Below, one piece after another: positions 19,217 through 28,281 of a stretch of DNA of 64,000 bases. The notes below the pieces were generated by a model. The model was not told where the DNA came from. It saw only the letters and a list, made by a program, of their open reading frames with translations, and did not search any database. Within the stretch, counting starts at the first letter, position 1. Every line of letters starts with the position of its first letter. The position numbers and the translations under genes were made by a program. This DNA comes from CANLBN01 sp034111645 (GTDB lineage: Bacteria > Pseudomonadota > Gammaproteobacteria > Pseudomonadales > Cellvibrionaceae): the NCBI GenBank assembly GCA_034111645.1, contig JAWUWW010000031.1, positions 55,743-119,742 on the forward strand. The letters are read 5' to 3'.

Positions 19217-21829
19217 ATGGAGAAATTCAAAATTAATAAAAAACTTCTTAATTTTACAATTTGGGCTTTTTTGTTGGTATTTATGGGGTTTATTGCAGGA
19301 CTTTCCGGAATCTACCTTCTACTTAGCCCAAATTTGCCCGCAATTGACTCATTAAAAGAAGTTGAGTTTCAGACTCCTTTGCGTGTTTTTTCTATCGATA
19401 ATAAATTAATTGGGGAGTTTGGCGAAAAAAGACGTGATCCTATCTCTATCGATGAGTCTCCTCAAGCATTAATCGATGCCATTATCTCTGCTGAAGATGA
19501 TGGTTTTTACCAGCACAGCGGTGTTGACATTAAAGGATTGCTAAGAGCAATTTCGCAACTAGCAATATCGGGAGAAATCCAAAGTGGTGGCAGCACAATC
19601 ACCATGCAAGTTGCGAGAAATTTTTTCTTATCTCGCGAGCAAACCTTTTCACGTAAATTTAATGAAATACTACTTGCACTCAAAATCGAACGCTACTTAT
19701 CAAAAGCCGAAGTGCTCGAGCTATATTTGAATAAAATATACCTTGGCAATCGCGCCTATGGCGTAAAGGCAGCAGCTCAAGTGTATTATGGCCTACCTCT
19801 GTCTGAGCTATCTTTAGCTCAAACAGCGATGATTGCGGGCCTTCCTAAAGCTCCTTCAACTTACAATCCAATTATTAATCCAAGTCGTGCGTTAATCCGC
19901 AGAAATTGGATATTGAAGCGCATGGCATCGTTGAAAAAAATCTCTCCGGAAGAGCTTGCAGTAGCGTTAGATGAGCCTGTAACGGCTCGCTATCACGGTC
20001 AAAACTTAGATGCCAATACCCCATACATTGCCGAAGCGGCTCGCGAATTTGCCCTCGAAATGTTTGGCGAAGATGCATACATCAACGGTTATAAAATTTA
20101 TACGACAGTAGATAGCCATTTGCAATTGACTGCTCAAAAATCGATTGTAACAGGCTTACTTAATTACGATAAGCGACATGGCTATCGTGGACCTGAGGAT
20201 AAATGGGATCCCGCTCTTTTGGAGCCATTAGATCAATCTGAAAATACCAAAGTAGCAGGCTCTGAGCAGCTTAAGAATGTTAATTTACTACCTTGGCTTG
20301 AGAAGCTAAAACAAATACCTAGTTATGGCGGTCTAGAGCCCGCTGTTGTTTTGCGTGTCGATAAAAAACAAATATCGGCACTAACTGCATTAGGCGCAAC
20401 GGTTAACATCAATTGGGAAAATGGTTTAAGCGAGGCTAAACCCTTTGTGAACGAAAATTTTGCTGGCAATGACCCCGAGTCACCCGCAGATGTTACTGCC
20501 GTCGGCCATGTTATTCGCATTTACAAAGACGACAACCAACAATGGATCTTCAGCCAAGTCCCCGAGGTAGAGTCAGCCCTCGTCTCGCTTAATCCTTATG
20601 ACGGCTCAATTAATGCTTTAGCTGGCGGCTTCGATTTTGCTCGGAGCAGTTTCAATAGAGTGATCCAAGCAAAACGTCAGCCAGGCTCTAACTTTAAGCC
20701 TTTCATCTATGCCACTGGCTTCGAAAATGGTCTCTCACCAGCTACTACTCTCAATGACGCACCTATTGTAGTTGAAGATATTAGCCTTGAGGGAGCTTGG
20801 CGACCTGAAAATTCTAGCGGCAAGTTTTATGGGCCAACACGGCTTCGAAAAGCGCTATATTTATCCCGAAACCTTATCTCTATCCGCCTTCTTCGCACTA
20901 TTGGCATAAGCAAAACTATTGAATCAATGGCTCGCTTTGGAATGGATACTAAGGCAATTCCTCAAAATCTTTCGATGGCTTTAGGAAGTTATGTAATGTC
21001 ACCACTTGATGTGGCGATGGGTTATAGCGTTTTTGCTAACGGAGGTTATAAAATTGAACCCTATCTTATCCATCATATTCGCGATCGTAATAATGAAATT
21101 TTGTATAAGGCTAATCCATTGGTAACGCCTAACAAACGAGCATTGTCTTTTAAGGCGACTCAAACGCCAGAAGCTGTTGAAAATACACAACAAGCATTAA
21201 CGTTAGCTGCCTTAGACAAACAATCATCAGGCAAAATGAATGGAAAGCAAAAAGCCTCAAGCTCAACTTCAATAGCCAATAACAATGATACCAGTAACAC
21301 TATAGCGCAAGTATTTATGGTAGAACTAGAAGGCCAGCAAGCGGCTAAAGTATTAGATGAGAGGATCGTCTATATAATGAACTCCATTATGAGAGATGTC
21401 ATTAAACTCGGAACGGGGACAAGAGCGCAAGTCTTGGGTCGCAAAGATCTTGCTGGAAAAACAGGCACAACCAATGGTCCAATAGACGCTTGGTTCTCGG
21501 GATTTAATGATCACACCGTGACCACTACCTGGGTTGGTTTTGATGATAATGGAAAATTAGGCAGAGGCGAATATGGTGGCATCTCAGCTCTGCCTATTTG
21601 GATAGATTATATGAGAGTGGCACTTGAAGGGGTGCCCGAAACTATTCGTCCGCAGCCAAATGGTATCGTTACGATTAGAATTAATTCTGAAACTGGCGAG
21701 CGCGCAAGACTTTCTGATCCCGACGGTATTTACGAGCTATTTTTAGAAGAAAATGCCCCCGCAGAATTACAGGGCACCGAAACCATCACTATTGATAACA
21801 ACGTAGTGGCACCCGAGGATTTATTTTAA
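19217..21829 (+). CDS. mrcA: penicillin-binding protein 1A (class A PBP)
   Basis: Bifunctional peptidoglycan glycosyltransferase/transpeptidase anchored in the inner membrane (helix about 11-35). Visible: GT51 catalytic EDDGFYQHSGVD (93-104), GGSTITMQVARNFF (125-138), the transpeptidase nucleophile motif SNFK (S491, K494), SRN (550-552) and KTGT (748-751). At 870 residues it is a little longer than E. coli PBP1a. A polar, low-complexity insertion rich in Q, S, N, T and K (about 650-705) lies between SRN and KTGT. It is divergent from pilM, a conserved arrangement, and ends at a strong terminator. Confidence 0.96.
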   Translation: MEKFKINKKLLNFTIWAFLLVFMGFIAGLSGIYLLLSPNLPAIDSLKEVEFQTPLRVFSIDNKLIGEFGEKRRDPISIDESPQALIDAIISAEDDGFYQHSGVDIKGLLRAISQLAISGEIQSGGSTITMQVARNFFLSREQTFSRKFNEILLALKIERYLSKAEVLELYLNKIYLGNRAYGVKAAAQVYYGLPLSELSLAQTAMIAGLPKAPSTYNPIINPSRALIRRNWILKRMASLKKISPEELAVALDEPVTARYHGQNLDANTPYIAEAAREFALEMFGEDAYINGYKIYTTVDSHLQLTAQKSIVTGLLNYDKRHGYRGPEDKWDPALLEPLDQSENTKVAGSEQLKNVNLLPWLEKLKQIPSYGGLEPAVVLRVDKKQISALTALGATVNINWENGLSEAKPFVNENFAGNDPESPADVTAVGHVIRIYKDDNQQWIFSQVPEVESALVSLNPYDGSINALAGGFDFARSSFNRVIQAKRQPGSNFKPFIYATGFENGLSPATTLNDAPIVVEDISLEGAWRPENSSGKFYGPTRLRKALYLSRNLISIRLLRTIGISKTIESMARFGMDTKAIPQNLSMALGSYVMSPLDVAMGYSVFANGGYKIEPYLIHHIRDRNNEILYKANPLVTPNKRALSFKATQTPEAVENTQQALTLAALDKQSSGKMNGKQKASSSTSIANNNDTSNTIAQVFMVELEGQQAAKVLDERIVYIMNSIMRDVIKLGTGTRAQVLGRKDLAGKTGTTNGPIDAWFSGFNDHTVTTTWVGFDDNGKLGRGEYGGISALPIWIDYMRVALEGVPETIRPQPNGIVTIRINSETGERARLSDPDGIYELFLEENAPAELQGTETITIDNNVVAPEDLF

Positions 21830-21860
21830 ATCATTAATCACTCAGTTAAGTGCAGTATCA

Positions 21861-21903
21861 AAAAAGCCGAATAATTTATCATTACGATAAATTATTCGGC
21901 TTT
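21861..21903 (+). terminator. bidirectional terminator between mrcA and rpmE
   Basis: A5, a 15-bp perfect stem (21866-21880 with 21886-21900) around the loop ATTAC, then TTT and a later T-tract. It lies between two convergent genes and should serve both. Confidence 0.85.
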
Positions 21904-21971
21904 GTCTTATTTTTTATAAAAGTTGAACTTCAATAGCTTCCTGAAAATTTTTTCAGTGCTTTTTAAACCGA

Positions 21972-22187
21972 TTACTTCTTAGTCGTGCGTCCAGCAAAAC
22001 GCTTATTAAAGCGATCAACGCGACCACCTGAGTCTGCTGTCTTCTGCTTGCCAGTATAAAATGGATGACAGGCTGAACAAACATCAAGGTGAATCTCTTT
22101 CGACATTGTTGATGCTGTTTTAATGATATTACCGCAACTGCAAGTTGCCGTCATAGCACCGTAATTAGGATGTATTTCAGATTTCAT
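21972..22187 (-). CDS. rpmE: 50S ribosomal protein L31 (zinc-binding form)
   Basis: Large-subunit ribosomal protein L31. The chosen ATG at 22187 gives 71 residues starting MKSEIHPNYGAM, which is the family N-terminus; the frame is open further upstream but that extension does not look like L31. Zinc ligands C16, C18, C37 and C40 (CSC and CSAC) identify the zinc-containing C+ type rather than the zinc-free YkgM type. A promoter about 110 nt upstream and a GC-rich hairpin in the leader suggest control at RNA level. Confidence 0.96.
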   Translation of the reverse strand: MKSEIHPNYGAMTATCSCGNIIKTASTMSKEIHLDVCSACHPFYTGKQKTADSGGRVDRFNKRFAGRTTKK

Positions 22188-22296
22188 GATTATATTCTCT
22201 GTTTTTATGCCACCGCCACTTGATCTGCAAATAAGCCATCTACTGAAACCATATAATAGTAAAAAGCCCGCCAAGCACGGTCAGCGCTTTTAAGGG
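22188..22296 (-). ncRNA. candidate structured leader of rpmE
   Basis: The transcript predicted from the promoter at 22303-22330 would carry about 109 nt before the rpmE start. Near its 5' end CCGCC can pair with GGCGG, followed by five U. L31 leader RNAs are known in gammaproteobacteria, and this could be one or a simple attenuator. I could not fold it or compare it. Confidence 0.3.
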
Positions 22297-22302
22297 GCGG
22301 CA

Positions 22303-22330
22303 ATTCTATCAGATTTTGATTTCAACTCAA
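22303..22330 (-). promoter_or_regulatory. sigma-70-type promoter of rpmE
   Basis: Minus strand: -35 TTGAGT, 16-nt spacer, -10 TAGAAT, followed by a GC-rich start region (GCCGCCCC). Confidence 0.55.
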
Positions 22331-22818
22331 GAACTATTAAAACCTTATTAATCTTTAAATCGATACTCAACATAAGCTTGCCTATCCAACGTAAATATCA
22401 TTCACATGACAACATATCAAAGCAGCCAGTGAAGCTTTACTACTTAAACTTTACAGGGCATATAGGTTCATAATAATTTATATTACAAGCCAGCTTAGAA
22501 GCTTTAATGATCGCAAAAGAAGGTAAGTTGAGAAACGATATAAGCTAAAACACTAATCCCAAAAATTTAAACTTCCACCCGATTCCCGCTGCTTAACCGA
22601 TAACTGTCGCGCCGACTTCAAGTATTATAGATGTAAGGGTATTGTGCTTATCATGCGCGTCGAAAAACTAATATTCGGTAGCAGCTTTTTAGCTACACCC
22701 TTCGCTTACAAGCATTTTTTGGATAAGAATTTTTGACCGACAAAATAATAGATATTTATAATCGTCGCCTAAACACTTAAACTCTTTTGTATTTAGCAAT
22801 AACCTCTGAGAACCAACT
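22331..22818. other. intergenic region between rpmE and priA
   Basis: About 490 nt with no convincing gene. A 27-codon frame at 22653-22736 has no good ribosome binding site. The region should hold the priA promoter. No repeat or long stem was found. Confidence 0.5.
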
Positions 22819-25098
22819 ATTAAAACCCTAATTAAAATAGCCGTCTCATCCCCTCTTCGAAAACTATTTGATTACACCTCAGATCATTTAGAAGAGATTG
22901 CGCCTGGAACACGTGTATCTGTGCCTTTTGGACATCAAAAAGCCATTTTAGGCATTGCAATTTCTCAGACATTTATAGAAAACACCGCTCCCGTTGACAA
23001 TATTAATAGCCAATCAACAAATACTAAAGTTACTAAAGCCACAAAAAAAACCCATAAACTTCGCAGTATCCACGGCGTACTAGAGAGCAGCCCGGCCTTA
23101 AATGAAGAGCTGCTTGCTTTATGTCAATGGTGTGCTGATTACTACCATTACCCTCTCGGCGATACCTGCCAGCTGGCACTACCCGCCTTGCTTCGCAAAC
23201 CTAAATCTATACCAAAAAATAAATCCATATTATGGGTATTAAACAATGTTGGTTCGATAGCAACAGAGAACTCATTGATACGCGCGCCAAAACAACAAAA
23301 AGCATTATTAATATTTAAGCAGCTAAAAAGTATTAGCCAAGATCAACTAAAACAATACGCCATTAACAGCGCAACAATCAAAGCCCTGCACACCAAAAAT
23401 CTGCTGGACAGGCAAGAAATTAGCGAAGCCTATTTGCCCCTTAAACAAGCAAACTCGTTTTTAAAAGAAAATGCCTTGCAATTGAATCAAGAGCAACAAA
23501 TAGCAATAAACCGGATCGAACTCAATAAATTTAACACATATCTATTGGACGGCATCACCGGAAGTGGTAAAACTGAAGTTTACTTGCAAGCTATTCATAA
23601 GGTGTTAGATAAAAATAAACAGGCGTTAATTCTTGTACCTGAAATTGGACTCACTCCCCAAACTGTTGCCAGATTCAAACATCGCTTTAATGTTCCTGTC
23701 GCAACCGTTCACTCAGGACTGAGTAACAACCAGCGCTTAAAAGTTTGGCAAGCAATTAAACATAATCAATATCCTATTGTCATCGGTACGCGTTCAAGTG
23801 TTTTTTCACCGTTCAATGATCTTGGCTTGATCGTTGTTGATGAAGAACACGATCTTTCTTATAAGCAGCAAGAAGGCGTTAGATATTCAGCAAGAGATCT
23901 TGCTATTGTGCGAGCACAAAAACTCAATATTCCCCTTATTTTAGGCAGTGCCACACCTTCGCTAGAGACTTTACACAATACTTTAAATGGACGCTACCAT
24001 CACCTAACCCTTCGACAACGAGCGCAAACTCAGTCACTAACCACTATAAAATGTGTAGCGACTACAAGTCCTGGACTTTGCGATGAGGCAATAAGCGTCA
24101 TTCGTCAAACCCTTGGCCAAGGGCAACAAGTTTTAGTGTTTATTAATCGCCGCGGCTATGCGCCGACACTTATTTGTCAAAATTGTAAATGGATGAGTCA
24201 GTGTCAGGCTTGCGATAACCGTATGACAGTTCATCGTAGTCAATTAAAGATGAATAAAACAAAACAATACCTACACTGTCATCGCTGTGATTATCGCACT
24301 GGCATGCCAAGCAAGTGCCCTAATTGCAATAGCGCCTATTTAAATTTTTTAGGCTCAGGCACTCAACGAGAAGAAGAAGATCTAGAAAAGATCTTTCCTG
24401 ACATACCCATTTTAAGGATTGATAAAGACAGCACATCGCATAAGGGGAGCTTAGAGGAGCTCTTCCAACAAATTAATACCGGCAAACCTTGTATTTTAAT
24501 AGGTACTCAAATGTTGGCAAAGGGTCATCATTTTGCCAATTTAGGCTTAGGAATTATTTTAGGACTAGACCAAAGTTTTTTTAGTAGTGATTTTAGAGGC
24601 GCTGAGAGAATCGGTCAGTTATTGACTCAGGTGTCTGGACGCATTGGCCGAGTAAATATCGGTGACAATAAATCTCGAGTACTTATTCAAACACAATTCG
24701 AAGATCATCCTTTAATGCAACAACTACTAAAGCAAAACTATTATGAATTTGCCAAAACATTATTAAATGAACGCCAACTAACGGCAATGCCTCCCTATCA
24801 GTTTATTGCTATAATTCGTTGCCATTCACCACGCGCTGAGCTTGCACAGCAATTTTTACAGCAAGCTCGCCAACAGGCAGAGGAAATTATTCCACCCCAT
24901 ACAAATTTACAGTATTTAGGGCCCATGCCTGCTGCAATAGAAAAAAGAAATAATCGTTATCATTTTATATTGCAAATAAAATCATCATCACGCCTTGAGA
25001 GGCAAAAATTATTGGAACAGCTATGCCAACAGCTAGAAACCAATAGACAAGCTAACGACTTACATTGGCTTGTTGACATTGATCCACAAGAATTTTAA
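22819..25098 (+). CDS. priA: primosomal protein N' (replication restart helicase), probable ATT start
   Basis: 3'-to-5' superfamily 2 DNA helicase that reloads the replisome at collapsed forks. From an ATT at 22819 it has 759 residues. Visible: the N-terminal 3'-end-binding domain (KIAVSSPLRKLFDY, then PGTRVSVPFG), Walker A GITGSGKTEV (about 245-254), DEEH box (VVDEEHD), and eight zinc-finger cysteines (CQNC, CQAC, CHRC, CPNC). The first standard start codon is GTG at 22921, but 34 family-like codons lie upstream of it, bounded by TGA at 22807. Between them no ATG, GTG or TTG is in frame. ATT at 22819 follows GAG at 22808-22810 by eight bases. A sequencing error is the alternative. Confidence 0.85.
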   Translation: MKTLIKIAVSSPLRKLFDYTSDHLEEIAPGTRVSVPFGHQKAILGIAISQTFIENTAPVDNINSQSTNTKVTKATKKTHKLRSIHGVLESSPALNEELLALCQWCADYYHYPLGDTCQLALPALLRKPKSIPKNKSILWVLNNVGSIATENSLIRAPKQQKALLIFKQLKSISQDQLKQYAINSATIKALHTKNLLDRQEISEAYLPLKQANSFLKENALQLNQEQQIAINRIELNKFNTYLLDGITGSGKTEVYLQAIHKVLDKNKQALILVPEIGLTPQTVARFKHRFNVPVATVHSGLSNNQRLKVWQAIKHNQYPIVIGTRSSVFSPFNDLGLIVVDEEHDLSYKQQEGVRYSARDLAIVRAQKLNIPLILGSATPSLETLHNTLNGRYHHLTLRQRAQTQSLTTIKCVATTSPGLCDEAISVIRQTLGQGQQVLVFINRRGYAPTLICQNCKWMSQCQACDNRMTVHRSQLKMNKTKQYLHCHRCDYRTGMPSKCPNCNSAYLNFLGSGTQREEEDLEKIFPDIPILRIDKDSTSHKGSLEELFQQINTGKPCILIGTQMLAKGHHFANLGLGIILGLDQSFFSSDFRGAERIGQLLTQVSGRIGRVNIGDNKSRVLIQTQFEDHPLMQQLLKQNYYEFAKTLLNERQLTAMPPYQFIAIIRCHSPRAELAQQFLQQARQQAEEIIPPHTNLQYLGPMPAAIEKRNNRYHFILQIKSSSRLERQKLLEQLCQQLETNRQANDLHWLVDIDPQEF

Positions 25099-25178
25099 AA
25101 GGGCTTTATAATCTTGACTCATACACGTAGAATTATCCCGCCGTTGCGACTTGCGAAAAACTATCTTTAAAGAAACTA

Positions 25179-25754
25179 ATGACTAAAGACTACTCACCTA
25201 AAAAACGCAGTTCACAACGAAACATTCCGAGCAATAAATCTCGCAACAATCGTCGACAACCGAAAAAATCTAATCGCGCACCAACATGGGCATGGATTAT
25301 TATCGGTTTGCTAGTGGCTGCTTTAGTGACTTTACTGTTTTTTTTGGCCAATAGGTCTGATGCTCCATCAATATCGAATGTAAATCAAAAGAACACAACG
25401 GAGCCGGCAAAAGTGACTACTCCGCAACCACGCTTTGACTTTTATGAGATTCTTAAAGACCGAGAAATAACTGTTCCAGATCGTTCAGCCGAAATTCAAG
25501 CCTCTGTGCCTGACGATATTGATTATTTTCTTCAAGCTGCTTCTTTTAGGAGTGATCAAGAGGCCGATAAATTGCGTGTAGAGCTATTGCTAAGTAACAT
25601 GGAAGCTAATATTGAGCCCAGTACCAAAAATGGTCAAACTTGGTATCGTGTTATTGCTGGGCCTTTCGATTCACGATCAAAAATGGCGAAAGCAAGAAGC
25701 GTACTTGCTTCCCAAGGCATGAGTCCATTACTACTAAAGCGCAAGAAAGAATAA
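25179..25754 (+). CDS. FtsN-like SPOR-domain protein
   Basis: Short bitopic protein of 191 residues: basic cytoplasmic start, one membrane helix (about 35-57), a periplasmic linker, and a C-terminal SPOR domain (about 113-188; YFLQAASFRSDQEADKLRVEL, WYRVIAGPFDSRSKMAKARS). SPOR domains bind septal glycan lacking stem peptides. Position between priA and hslVU is that of the pseudomonad FtsN-like gene, where argS usually lies just before it; argS is absent here. It may be FtsN itself or a paralogue. Confidence 0.85.
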   Translation: MTKDYSPKKRSSQRNIPSNKSRNNRRQPKKSNRAPTWAWIIIGLLVAALVTLLFFLANRSDAPSISNVNQKNTTEPAKVTTPQPRFDFYEILKDREITVPDRSAEIQASVPDDIDYFLQAASFRSDQEADKLRVELLLSNMEANIEPSTKNGQTWYRVIAGPFDSRSKMAKARSVLASQGMSPLLLKRKKE

Positions 25755-25764
25755 TTGATCAATA

Positions 25765-25810
25765 ACAAGCATCTACCTGATTGCTGAATAAATAAGATGC
25801 TTGTATTTTT
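25765..25810 (+). terminator. terminator after the SPOR gene
   Basis: ACAAGCATCT (25765-25774) pairs with AGATGCTTGT (25795-25804) across a 20-nt loop, followed by ATTTTT. Stem is good but the loop is long. Its 3' arm overlaps the candidate heat-shock promoter of hslVU. Confidence 0.55.
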
Positions 25811-25829
25811 ATAAACTAACCCCCACTTA
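25800..25829 (+). promoter_or_regulatory. candidate sigma-32 (heat-shock) promoter of hslVU
   Basis: CTTGTAT (25800-25806), 14-nt spacer, CCCCACTTA (25821-25829) closely matches the RpoH consensus CTTGAAA / CCCCATTTA. It lies about 125 nt upstream of hslV, whose operon is RpoH-controlled in E. coli. Pattern match only. Confidence 0.5.
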
Positions 25830-25953
25830 TTAAGCCTTGCCATATTTTAGACCTGCTTTGAATAAAACAGCTTTAGACATACTATAACTAGGCAAATTTT
25901 CTTCAATCATTGATGCTGTAAAAATTACTAAAACCAACATATAGGAATTTATT

Positions 25954-26499
25954 TTGGAACAATATCGAGGAACCACCATCGTATCAGTTCGACGAAATGG
26001 TAAAGTAGTCATTGGCGGTGATGGTCAGGTGTCTATGGGTAATACTGTAATGAAAGGCAATGCCCGTAAAGTAAGGCGTTTATATAATGATAAAGTAATT
26101 GCAGGTTTTGCGGGTGGTACAGCGGATGCTTTCACTTTATTTGAGCGCTTTGAAGCTAAACTAGAAATTTACAATGGACAGCTCACAAGGGCCGCCGTGG
26201 AGCTTGCAAAAGAGTGGCGCAGCGACAGAGCCTTAAGAAAACTAGAGGCATTACTTGCCGTTGCCGATGAAGATGCATCTTTAATTATCACGGGTAATGG
26301 TGATGTCATTCAACCAGAAGATGATTTAATCGCAATCGGCTCTGGCGGCCCCTATGCGCAATCGGCCGCTCGGGCTTTGCTCGAAAACACAGATCTTGGC
26401 GCTGCTGAAATTGCTAAAAAAGCATTAACAATTGCCGGCGACATTTGTGTGTTCACCAATCATAACCATACTATTGAAGAGCTTATTTGTAGCAAGTAA
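25954..26499 (+). CDS. hslV: ATP-dependent protease peptidase subunit HslV
   Basis: Proteolytic core of HslUV (ClpQY), a bacterial proteasome-like N-terminal-threonine protease. The TTG at 25954 is chosen: AGGAA lies six bases upstream and the encoded MEQYRG precedes TTIVSVRR. Cleavage of this propeptide would expose the catalytic Thr (T7). Other family blocks: GGDGQVSMGNTVMKGNARKVRRLY, GFAGGTADAFTLFERFE, SLIITGNGDV and IAIGSGGPYAQSAARALL. The 181 residues fit. It is the first gene of hslVU, 48 nt before hslU. Confidence 0.97.
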   Translation: MEQYRGTTIVSVRRNGKVVIGGDGQVSMGNTVMKGNARKVRRLYNDKVIAGFAGGTADAFTLFERFEAKLEIYNGQLTRAAVELAKEWRSDRALRKLEALLAVADEDASLIITGNGDVIQPEDDLIAIGSGGPYAQSAARALLENTDLGAAEIAKKALTIAGDICVFTNHNHTIEELICSK

Positions 26500-26547
26500 T
26501 AAACTTTTCATCTAATTTTTACCCGTTTAATAATATAGAGATTTTTC

Positions 26548-27879
26548 ATGTCAACAATGACTCCCCGTGAAATTGTTCACGAACTTGATCAACATATCAT
26601 CGGACAAAATAATGCTAAGCGTGCCGTTGCTATTGCATTGCGAAATAGATGGCGACGCATGCAAGTGAGTCCCGAGCTGCGCAATGAAATAACACCCAAA
26701 AATATTTTGATGATTGGACCTACTGGCGTCGGCAAAACAGAAATTGCTCGCCGTCTAGCAAAGCTTGCTAATGCGCCTTTTATAAAAGTAGAAGCGACTA
26801 AATTTACCGAAGTTGGATATGTGGGTCGTGACGTTGAATCAATTATCCGTGACTTAGTTGATGTGGCTATAAAAATGTGTCGCGAGGCAGAGATGGCAAA
26901 AGTGAAACAGCGCGCTGAAGATAGTGCAGAGGATAGAGTGCTAGACGCTTTGCTACGTCCTGCTCGTGGAGATGTTTCTAAGGATGAAAGCACTGACAAG
27001 GCAAATAGTACACGCCAGCTATTTAGAAAAAAATTACGCGAAGGCGAGCTTGATGATAAAGAAATTGAAATAAGTATTATCGCAAATAAAGTAGGCATTG
27101 AGATCATGGCGCCTCCTGGCATGGAGGACATGACCAATCAATTACAAAATATGTTTTCATCCCTTGGAAGCGATAAAAGCAAAACGGTTAAGCTGCCCAT
27201 AAAAAAAGCGTTGAAGCAATTATGTGACGAAGAAGCAGCAAAACTTATTAATCAAGAAGAGATTAAAGTTCAAGCTATTGAAGCTGCCGAACAAAATGGC
27301 ATTGTTTTTATTGACGAAATAGATAAAGTTGCCAAACGCAGCGAGGGTTCGGGTGGTGATGTTTCTCGCGAGGGAGTCCAGCGTGATTTGCTGCCTTTAA
27401 TTGAAGGATCTACTGTCAGCACAAAACACGGAATGATAAAAACTGATCACATTTTGTTTATTACATCGGGAGCATTTCATGTTGCTAAGCCATCTGATCT
27501 AATCCCCGAGCTACAAGGTCGACTACCCATTCGTGTTGCACTAGAAACACTATCTTCTGCAGATTTTAAACGCATTTTAACAGAGCCTTACGCATCATTA
27601 ACCAAACAACAAATTGCATTAATGAAGACTGAAGGTATAGAGATTATTTTTACTGATGACGGTATAGAAAAAATTGCAGATACAGCGTGGGAAGTCAACG
27701 AACGCACAGAAAACATAGGCGCGCGTCGCCTTCACACAGTTATGGAACGTCTAATGGAAGACATCTCATTTGATAACGGCACTAATAATGAATCAACTTT
27801 TACGATTGATGCTAAATATGTTGATGATCATCTTGGTGAACTCGTCAAGAATGAAGATTTGAGCCGCTTTATCCTATGA
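26548..27879 (+). CDS. hslU: ATP-dependent protease ATPase subunit HslU
   Basis: AAA+ unfoldase that feeds substrates to HslV. The 443 residues contain Walker A GPTGVGKT (57-64), the pore-region motif VGYVGRDVESIIRDL, the intermediate I-domain (about 110-240), Walker B GIVFIDEIDKV, the sensor 2 region ENIGARRLHTVMERL, and the C-terminal DLSRFIL that docks into HslV. Its stop overlaps the DUF971 start by four bases (ATGA), so the three genes are likely one operon. Confidence 0.98.
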   Translation: MSTMTPREIVHELDQHIIGQNNAKRAVAIALRNRWRRMQVSPELRNEITPKNILMIGPTGVGKTEIARRLAKLANAPFIKVEATKFTEVGYVGRDVESIIRDLVDVAIKMCREAEMAKVKQRAEDSAEDRVLDALLRPARGDVSKDESTDKANSTRQLFRKKLREGELDDKEIEISIIANKVGIEIMAPPGMEDMTNQLQNMFSSLGSDKSKTVKLPIKKALKQLCDEEAAKLINQEEIKVQAIEAAEQNGIVFIDEIDKVAKRSEGSGGDVSREGVQRDLLPLIEGSTVSTKHGMIKTDHILFITSGAFHVAKPSDLIPELQGRLPIRVALETLSSADFKRILTEPYASLTKQQIALMKTEGIEIIFTDDGIEKIADTAWEVNERTENIGARRLHTVMERLMEDISFDNGTNNESTFTIDAKYVDDHLGELVKNEDLSRFIL

Positions 27880-28259
27880 GTCTTTTAAAGCCTAGCAAGG
27901 TGCATCTACATAAAGAGTCTAAAATACTCGAGTTAATGGTTGACGCTAAAACTTATAGGCTGCCAGCAGAGTTTTTACGTGTGCATTCAAAGTCTGCAGA
28001 AGTAACGGGACATGGCCCTGGACAAGAAGTATTAGTTGACGGAAAGATACATGTAGGTATTGATAGCCTTAAAGTTGTTGGTAATTATGGCTTACAAATC
28101 ATCTTTGATGATGAGCATGACTCGGGCATCTACTCTTGGGGATATCTCATTGAGTTATGTCAGAATCAACAAAATATGTGGAACCTATATCTTGAAAAAC
28201 TAAAAGATCAGAAAAAAAATCGGGATCCACACACTAGCGTGATACAGTTTTTCCCTTGA
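27876..28259 (+). CDS. DUF971 / GBBH-like N-terminal domain protein
   Basis: 127-residue cytoplasmic protein of the DUF971 family, a stand-alone version of the N-terminal domain of gamma-butyrobetaine hydroxylase. Typical features: an early LPAEFLRVHSKSAEV segment and the GLQIIFDDEHDSGIYSWGYL block. The oxygenase catalytic domain is missing, so no hydroxylase activity is expected. It follows hslU with a four-base overlap, a linkage also found in pseudomonads. Function is unknown; a role with HslUV or in iron-sulfur protein handling has only contextual support. Confidence 0.85.
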   Translation: MSLLKPSKVHLHKESKILELMVDAKTYRLPAEFLRVHSKSAEVTGHGPGQEVLVDGKIHVGIDSLKVVGNYGLQIIFDDEHDSGIYSWGYLIELCQNQQNMWNLYLEKLKDQKKNRDPHTSVIQFFP

Positions 28260-28281
28260 ACAAAAATTTAGGTTATTTATT

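Noticed and set aside
22653..22736. 27-codon frame (MRVEKLIFGSSF...) between rpmE and priA
   Set aside because: The AAGGG upstream is too far from the ATG and the product has no recognisable signal or family feature; likely chance in a 490-nt gap.
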